This document shows positions 35,890-40,353 of a DNA stretch of 40,353 nt, in pieces. The notes under the pieces were generated by a model. That model ran no database searches, had not been told where the DNA came from, and saw only the letters and a list, made by a program, of their open reading frames with translations. Position numbers and translations under genes: made by a program. The stretch's first letter is position 1. Every line of letters begins with the position of its first letter. Source of the DNA: a virus; IMG/VR virus record IMGVR_UViG_3300046777_000444, positions 1-40,353 of that record; one strand, written 5' to 3'.

Positions 35890-37410
35890 ATGGCAACCGA
35901 CCCTAGAGAAGATAGAGTAATCCCATCTGCTGCAAATAATTGGGGTGCCAAGACTAAAGACGTAACAGTCAATGGTGTTACATATAAAGGTGCTATTGAT
36001 GTAGGTTCAGGTAAGCCACCTGCTGCTACTAAAGTAGGAATGGTTTCGCCTTCTTCAGGTTTAACAATTACTGGCACTGAGCGCAATATGGCTAAAGAGC
36101 GCGAGGCAATGAACATTGGCTATACTAAAGAATACATAGCATCTCGTGGTGGTATCAACTCTCAAGGTTATTTTAATGACACCCCAATATCTGGTCAGTT
36201 AACTGCCGAAGAACAGCGTCGAGTAACTCTTCCAAATGGCACAGTTAATACTGGCGCTATGGCTGAAATTCTTCAAAGAAAACAAATAGCAGAATTAATA
36301 TCTCAAGGTGTAAGTGAAGAAGAGGCTTACCGTAGAGTTACCAGTCAATATGGTGACTTTGGAATTTCCTACACACCATCAGGCACAGGCGGAACTGATA
36401 TGGGTGGAATGGGTGGTGGAACCTTTGGAACTGGCACAGGTACTGGAACTGGAATGGGAACATCTGGAACCCCAACAGCGCCATTTACGGCACCAGGAAC
36501 TTTACTAGCAAAAGATGTTTTTAAAAATACTCTAGCAACACTTCTTGGAGCAACTGAAGCAGCAAAACCTTGGGTAGATGCTTTATATGATGTTGTTTCT
36601 AAAACATATAAATCAGGTATGGATATTGGAAATGCAATCAATATCTCACTTCAAGAAGCAAGAAATAATCCAGCCTTGCAATCATTTACTGACCGATTCA
36701 AAGGTTGGTATTCAATTCAAGACTTAAGACAGGCTGGCAAGCCTATTCAGGTTCCTACTCTTGCTGAGTTCGTGGCATCTCAGGCTGCACTAGGTGACAT
36801 ATTCCGTAGAGCAAACCTTGAAGACTTAGCAACTGAAACATTTACTGGAGATATTTTAGGTACTGGAAAGTCAGTAAGTACCATTACTTCAGCAATTGCA
36901 AATGCTTTCAATAGAATTGACCAAGCGCCTCAGGCGATTAAAGATACTTTGAGCCGATACTACCCAACAGTAGATAGAACAACTTTGGCTAGAACATTGC
37001 TTCTTGGAACAAAGGGCGTAGAACAACTTGTTGATGAACTCGGTAAGTATGAAGTTCTAGCAGCAGCAGAGCAACAAGGTATTGCAGCAACTGGAGCAAA
37101 GCCTATTACTGGCGGAGTAACTGAAGAGCGTGCAGGAGAATTTGCACGTATGGGTGGAACTTATGCTTCATTAATGCCCAAGTTTGCAGCAGTTAGAGAA
37201 GTAACTCCTGTTGTTTCTAAACTTGCTGGAATTTCTAGAAGAGGAGATATCGGTCAAGTTGGTGTAGAGCAAGCACTTATTAGTGGACTTGCACAACCGT
37301 TGGAAGATATCAGACTTCTTGGTGAAGAAGAAATAAGCCGATTCTCTGGAAAAGCAGGACGAGCAGAGGTTGGACTTGCATCACAGCGCAGAGCAAATCG
37401 CGCCTACTAA
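35890..37410 (+). CDS. Structural protein with Gly/Thr-rich linker, 506 aa
   Basis: Starts immediately after the preceding stop. Residues about 165-205 are a Gly/Thr/Met linker (GGMGGGTFGTGTGTGTGMG) between an N-terminal part (VNGVTYKGAIDVGSG) and a helical C-terminal half (LAEFVASQAALGDIFRRANL, EVLAAAEQQGIAATGAKP). It likely completes the internal or head structure with the two genes before it. No family recognised. Confidence 0.65.
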   Translation: MATDPREDRVIPSAANNWGAKTKDVTVNGVTYKGAIDVGSGKPPAATKVGMVSPSSGLTITGTERNMAKEREAMNIGYTKEYIASRGGINSQGYFNDTPISGQLTAEEQRRVTLPNGTVNTGAMAEILQRKQIAELISQGVSEEEAYRRVTSQYGDFGISYTPSGTGGTDMGGMGGGTFGTGTGTGTGMGTSGTPTAPFTAPGTLLAKDVFKNTLATLLGATEAAKPWVDALYDVVSKTYKSGMDIGNAINISLQEARNNPALQSFTDRFKGWYSIQDLRQAGKPIQVPTLAEFVASQAALGDIFRRANLEDLATETFTGDILGTGKSVSTITSAIANAFNRIDQAPQAIKDTLSRYYPTVDRTTLARTLLLGTKGVEQLVDELGKYEVLAAAEQQGIAATGAKPITGGVTEERAGEFARMGGTYASLMPKFAAVREVTPVVSKLAGISRRGDIGQVGVEQALISGLAQPLEDIRLLGEEEISRFSGKAGRAEVGLASQRRANRAY

Positions 37411-37534
37411 ATAGAATCCTGAGCGGACCGACCAGCCCCGCCAGCGTAACAGACTGGTAGTAAGAGCCAGCCCATTTCCCCGAGTGGTAACTGAGGCTTA
37501 CGACTAACTACGAATAGAAGGGTGGAACGTTGCT
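37411..37534 (+). other. Structured leader before the scaffold gene
   Basis: A 124-base gene-free spacer, the longest in the virion module apart from the ends. CCAG/CTGG (37441-37457) and GTAA-(GA)-GCC with GGC-TTAC (37460-37468 and 37495-37501) can form hairpins. A promoter with good -35 and -10 is not evident. It may hold a leader controlling scaffold and capsid amounts. Confidence 0.5.
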
Positions 37535-38005
37535 ATGAGCAACAACTACTGGGATGAAGAAGACGACGACCTAGATATGCCAGAGGCTCTCGAGGGCAAT
37601 GACTTAATTAAGAAATTAAGAAAAGCCAAGAGGTCTGATGAGAAACGTATCAAGGAACTTTCAGAACAACTAGAGGGATTCCTCAAGGAAAAGAAAGAAC
37701 AAACAGTTCGTCAAGTCCTAGAAAAGAAGGGCGTAAACGCAAAGGCTGCACGCCTAATTATGAAAGACTTGGATGATGTTAACGAAGAGGCAGTTAATAC
37801 CTGGCTCGATGATAATGCAGACTTGTTTGGCATAAAGGTGTCAGACGCCCCCGCAGTAGATAAGAATGATTTGGCTGCGTTACGTAACCAAGATGTTCTT
37901 ACTCAGGGAGCGGTTACTCCCGACAGGGCAGAAGACTTTGAAATGCGTCTTAACAACGCAGGTTCAGCAGAAGAAATTCTGAGTCTTCTCCGTTCACAAG
38001 AATAA
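37535..38005 (+). CDS. Probable scaffolding protein, 156 aa
   Basis: Very acidic N terminus (WDEEDDDLDMPEALEGNDL), a central charged coiled coil (KKLRKAKRSDEKRIKELSEQ, FLKEKKEQTVRQVLEKKG), and a short C-terminal helix (AEEILSLLRSQ), right before the major capsid gene. This is the classic layout of scaffold proteins that shape the procapsid. It may be removed by the Ntn hydrolase at 28039. Confidence 0.8.
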   Translation: MSNNYWDEEDDDLDMPEALEGNDLIKKLRKAKRSDEKRIKELSEQLEGFLKEKKEQTVRQVLEKKGVNAKAARLIMKDLDDVNEEAVNTWLDDNADLFGIKVSDAPAVDKNDLAALRNQDVLTQGAVTPDRAEDFEMRLNNAGSAEEILSLLRSQE

Positions 38006-38035
38006 TCCGTTCATAGTCAAGGAGACTAAAAACTA

Positions 38036-39238
38036 ATGTCAAACCAATATACATCAACCGCGAGTACATCACTCGGTGGTTCCGTTGGTGGCGCAGGTCT
38101 CGTACAGAAGGCGTATGACCGTCTTCTCGAGTTCGCTCTCCGTTCCGAACCCCTAATCCGTTCGGTCGCAGATAAGCGTCCTGCTCGCCAAGCATTTCCT
38201 GGTGCAACAGTAGTTCTACAGAAGTATGTAGACCTAGACCAGGCAACAACTGCTCTAACTGAAACAACAGACCCAGATGCAGTTTCGTTGTCAACACCAA
38301 CATCTGTAACCATTACTCTTAACGAGTATGGTAATGCAGTTCTAGTAACCCGTGCTCTTGAGTTGTTCTCATTGGCAGACGTAGACCCAGCGATTGCAAA
38401 CATCATTGCTTACAACCTCGCTGACTCTATCGATACTGTTGCAATGAACACCTTGAAGTCAGGTTCAAACGTACTATACGGCGGAAGCCGTACTTCAACC
38501 GCTACCCTTACTGCTTCTGACACAATTGACTCAGCAGACATCCGCAAGGCTGTTGCTAAGTTACGTGCTAACAAGGCTAAGGCTCGTCGCGGTAGCGAAT
38601 ACTGGACAGGTATCCACCCAGAAGTTTCACACGACCTTCGTGCAGAATCTGGTAACCTCGGCTGGAACTTCGTTCACGCTCAAACAACTCCATCTGTTAA
38701 CAACATCTGGGCAGGCGAAATCGGAACATACGAAGGTGCATTCTTCGTTGAGTCCCCACGTTTGTACAATGCTAAAGATGGTGCTGACCAGACCGCTCTT
38801 GCTACAACCGCTGTAACCGTTGCAGGTACTTCAGCAGGCTTCACCTTCGGTGTTGCTTCTTCTTCCGTCATTGCTTCTCGTGCAGAAGTTGGCGACAAGA
38901 TTGCTGGAACAGGTATCGCTTCAGGTGCAAAGATTTCTGCAATCGCAACATCTGGTTCAACCACAACAATTACTGTTGATACTGCTAACACTGGTGCAGT
39001 TTCTGCTACAACTACTGTAACTGTAACTCCAGTAACACGTACATTCGATACAATCGTTTGCGGTGCACAGGCAATGGCAGAAGCCGTTGCTGAAGAGCCA
39101 CACGTAGTTATCGGTAACGTAACTGATAAGTTGATGCGTTTCCGCCCAATGGGTTGGTACGGCGTACTCGGCTTCGCAGTTTACCGTGACGAGGCTCTAT
39201 ACAGAATCGAAACTGGTTCTTCAATCGCTGCTCTCTAG
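38036..39238 (+). CDS. Major capsid protein, N4-gp56-like, with inserted beta domain
   Basis: The N-terminal 250 residues (VQKAYDRLLEFALRSEPLIR, VDLDQATTALTETTDPD, PTSVTITLNEYGNAVLVTRA) match the HK97-fold N4-gp56 family. The fold resumes at FDTIVCGAQAMAEAVAEEPH to the end. Between them, residues about 255-330 (GTSAGFTFGVASSSVIASRA, TTITVDTANTGAVSATTTV) read like a separate beta-sandwich domain, probably displayed on the capsid. The start follows AAGGAG with a rather long gap. Expected to be the most abundant virion protein. Confidence 0.88.
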   Translation: MSNQYTSTASTSLGGSVGGAGLVQKAYDRLLEFALRSEPLIRSVADKRPARQAFPGATVVLQKYVDLDQATTALTETTDPDAVSLSTPTSVTITLNEYGNAVLVTRALELFSLADVDPAIANIIAYNLADSIDTVAMNTLKSGSNVLYGGSRTSTATLTASDTIDSADIRKAVAKLRANKAKARRGSEYWTGIHPEVSHDLRAESGNLGWNFVHAQTTPSVNNIWAGEIGTYEGAFFVESPRLYNAKDGADQTALATTAVTVAGTSAGFTFGVASSSVIASRAEVGDKIAGTGIASGAKISAIATSGSTTTITVDTANTGAVSATTTVTVTPVTRTFDTIVCGAQAMAEAVAEEPHVVIGNVTDKLMRFRPMGWYGVLGFAVYRDEALYRIETGSSIAAL

Positions 39239-39253
39239 TTGATTGACTCTGCA

Positions 39254-39277
39254 GGGTAGACCCTTGAAAGTCTACCC
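39254..39277 (+). terminator. Hairpin after the major capsid gene
   Basis: GGGTAGAC (39254-39261) and GTCTACCC (39270-39277) form a perfect eight-pair stem with loop CCTTGAAA. TTCGGGG follows, so there is no strong T-run; it may be a partial terminator or an mRNA stabiliser that raises capsid message over downstream genes. Confidence 0.6.
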
Positions 39278-39304
39278 TTCGGGGTGAGTTCATTAGGAGG
39301 ACTT

Positions 39305-39580
39305 ATGACTGAATGGAAATTCTTACCACCGACGGTGGATGAAGGATTTACGGGAGTCCAGCGGTTATTTCAGTTCTACAGACTGGCTCGAGGAATTACA
39401 ATTGTTATGAACCCAACTACGGGTTCTTATCAACAAATAAGATATCCATTGGATTCTGACTTAAGTAGTTATCCTCAGGTATATCGGGGCGGATATGAGT
39501 ATGAAGTTGATGATTCAACTAAGGCTGCTCTTATCGCTGCAAATGTCGGCGTAACAGAAAGTAACTTTACTGAACTATGA
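39305..39580 (+). CDS. Small head-module protein, 91 aa
   Basis: ATG 39305 lies four bases after AGGAGGACTT, a strong site, so I reject the longer in-frame GTG. The product (TEWKFLPPTVDEGFTGVQRL, FQFYRLARGITIVMNPTTG, GYEYEVDDSTKAALIAANV) looks folded with strands and a final helix. Conserved-looking in actinophages after the capsid gene; function unknown. Confidence 0.75.
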   Translation: MTEWKFLPPTVDEGFTGVQRLFQFYRLARGITIVMNPTTGSYQQIRYPLDSDLSSYPQVYRGGYEYEVDDSTKAALIAANVGVTESNFTEL

Positions 39581-39888
39581 AGCATTGGGAACATCATCCA
39601 GAACCAATTGATGGTTGTTTTGGATGTAAGGGACTTAGCATCCAGATGAATGCTGGGGATGCTGATAGCCGAAGGGCTATGCCAAACAAAGCATTTAATA
39701 AAGAATTGGATGCCTACAAGCAGGCTAGAGCCCAAGGTATCCAGCCCGCTGGAACTTCTATGAAGAAGATTCAGGAGGCAGTAAGGGCTAGTGAGACATT
39801 AGGTAAAGCGTATAACGCAGAGAAGATGCCTCCAGCAAAACATATCAACAAAAAATCAGCAGCGGTAATGAAAGAACTAGGAGTATAG
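39577..39888 (+). CDS. Conserved-looking actinophage protein, 103 aa
   Basis: The start MKHWEHHPEPIDGCFGCKGL, then QMNAGDADSRRAMPNK and AQGIQPAGTSMKKIQEA, is a highly patterned sequence frequently found in actinophage genomes downstream of the capsid gene. CFGC plus His residues could bind zinc. ATGA overlap with the preceding gene; the next starts two bases after its stop. Function unknown. Confidence 0.8.
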   Translation: MKHWEHHPEPIDGCFGCKGLSIQMNAGDADSRRAMPNKAFNKELDAYKQARAQGIQPAGTSMKKIQEAVRASETLGKAYNAEKMPPAKHINKKSAAVMKELGV

Positions 39889-39890
39889 AT

Positions 39891-40049
39891 ATGCCAATGG
39901 TAAACGGAAAGAAGTTCCCATATACAGCCAAGGGTAAGAAAATGGCTAAGGCTTATGCAGCAGCCGAAAAGATGGAATCTAAGGCTGAAAAGAAAATGGA
40001 AATGAAAAAGGGTATGAAGAAGATGGCTGCAAAGAAGAAGAAGAAATAG
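39891..40049 (+). CDS. Small Lys-rich protein, 52 aa
   Basis: The complete version of the gene cut by the left edge (2-55). The start MPMVNGKKFPYTAKGKK is followed by alternating Met, Lys, Glu and Ala to a five-lysine end. The K/A-rich tail resembles those of the proteins at 282 and 1108 and suggests nucleic acid binding. Confidence 0.75.
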   Translation: MPMVNGKKFPYTAKGKKMAKAYAAAEKMESKAEKKMEMKKGMKKMAAKKKKK

Positions 40050-40051
40050 TT

Positions 40052-40279
40052 ATGGCTACCCGTATTGGTTCATTATCTAGATATGGAAAAAATCTAGGTA
40101 AAGAGGCAGGCGAGTTTGGTAGAGCCTGGCTGAAAGCATTTAATGATTCTGCAGATATTAACCCTGGAGCAAATGCTAGAGCAGCACAATCAAACTCTAA
40201 ACAAAGAGAAGCACAGGGACAATTAATTGGTGCTTTATTTGGTAGAGAATATGACAAGAAGGGTCGTCGTATAAAATGA
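40052..40279 (+). CDS. Small hypothetical protein, 75 aa (second copy)
   Basis: Second copy of the gene at 58-285. The only protein difference is Ile in place of Thr two residues before the end (GRRIK against GRRTK); three further base changes are silent. Same overlaps with both neighbours. Confidence 0.8.
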   Translation: MATRIGSLSRYGKNLGKEAGEFGRAWLKAFNDSADINPGANARAAQSNSKQREAQGQLIGALFGREYDKKGRRIK

Positions 40280-40353
40280 AGAAGACTGCCAAACAAAAGA
40301 AGGTTGCCAAAGTAATGCGTGAGTTTAAGGCTGGCACATTACATTCAGGTAAG
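40276..40353 (+). CDS. DUF6496-like protein, N-terminal fragment (second copy)
   Basis: The first 26 codons of the gene that is complete at 282-464 (MKKTAKQKKVAKVMREFKAG and on), cut by the right edge of the window. One silent difference in the Arg codon at 40318-40320. Confidence 0.8.
   Translation, partial: MKKTAKQKKVAKVMREFKAGTLHSGK

Larger units (their letters stand above)
39995..40353. repeat. Right copy of the terminal overlap repeat
   Basis: Matches 1-359 in register with substitutions at 40111, 40225, 40235, 40272 and 40320. The second unit of the genome starts here and carries the end of the 52-residue gene, the full 75-residue gene and the beginning of the DUF6496-like gene. Confidence 0.95.

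Noticed and set aside
37420-37534. tRNA-Ser-like gene before the scaffold
   Set aside because: A CCGAGTGGTAACTGAGGC string recalls a D-arm, but acceptor, anticodon and T-arm cannot be matched.
1-40353. True direct terminal repeats of the virion DNA
   Set aside because: Replicated terminal repeats would be identical; these differ at five sites and cut through genes at both ends.

Overview
The window is one complete genome-length unit, plus a 359-base overlap, of a tailed double-stranded DNA phage that infects an actinobacterium. The first 359 bases recur at the right end (39995-40353) with five substitutions, so the unit is 39,994 bp and the map reads as a circle or as part of a concatemer. 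The host call rests on a WhiB-family iron-sulfur regulator (19184-19537), a family confined to Actinobacteria and their phages, and on a secreted transglycosylase-like protein of actinobacterial type. The AT-leaning base composition and overall style recall metagenomic phages of freshwater actinobacteria; that is an inference. No integrase, excisionase, repressor or attachment site is visible, so a lytic life style is likely. I see no tape measure, tail tube or sheath gene, which suggests a short-tailed (podovirus-like) particle.

Layout. (1) Virion module, plus strand, 24369 through the end and on to 11646: large terminase, portal, a proteasome/HslV-like Ntn hydrolase where a capsid protease usually sits, a 1,758-residue virion protein with two further structural proteins, a scaffold-like protein, the major capsid protein, a run of very small Lys-rich proteins, a head-tail adaptor candidate, tail fibre and adhesin genes with an embedded glycosyltransferase, a 740-residue tail protein, and a lysis cassette (two holin-like proteins, one zinc-ribbon protein, an M15 peptidase) closed by a strong terminator. 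(2) One minus-strand methyltransferase (11731-12324). (3) Replication and nucleotide module, plus strand, 12514-18183: a split RecB/Cas4-like nuclease, a zinc-binding protein, a RecA/DnaB-fold ATPase, PD-(D/E)XK-like nucleases, a primase split into zinc and TOPRIM halves, a DUF1599-like protein and a sigma-factor-like protein. No DNA polymerase is seen. (4) Minus-strand cluster, 18180-23680, of about 20 very small genes, many with zinc ribbons, plus whiB, a secreted transglycosylase-like protein and a SprT-like metallopeptidase. (5) A 0.7 kb gene-free control region (23681-24368) from which the minus cluster and the virion module diverge.

The most unusual part is the RNA layer of the early regions. 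At least nine genes share a leader built on CTTAAGACAGGAG or its core GACAGGAG, which contains the ribosome binding site. Every long spacer of the minus cluster is folded RNA: two have a minimal hammerhead ribozyme layout (one matching the full core, one degenerate), and two are short acceptor-plus-T-arm minihelices each followed by a strong hairpin. On the other side of the replication module, just downstream of a near-consensus promoter, a hairpin loop carries the exact 9-base complement of the shared leader. Together these suggest post-transcriptional control of the early genes. The fold and complementarity are seen in the sequence; the function is inferred.
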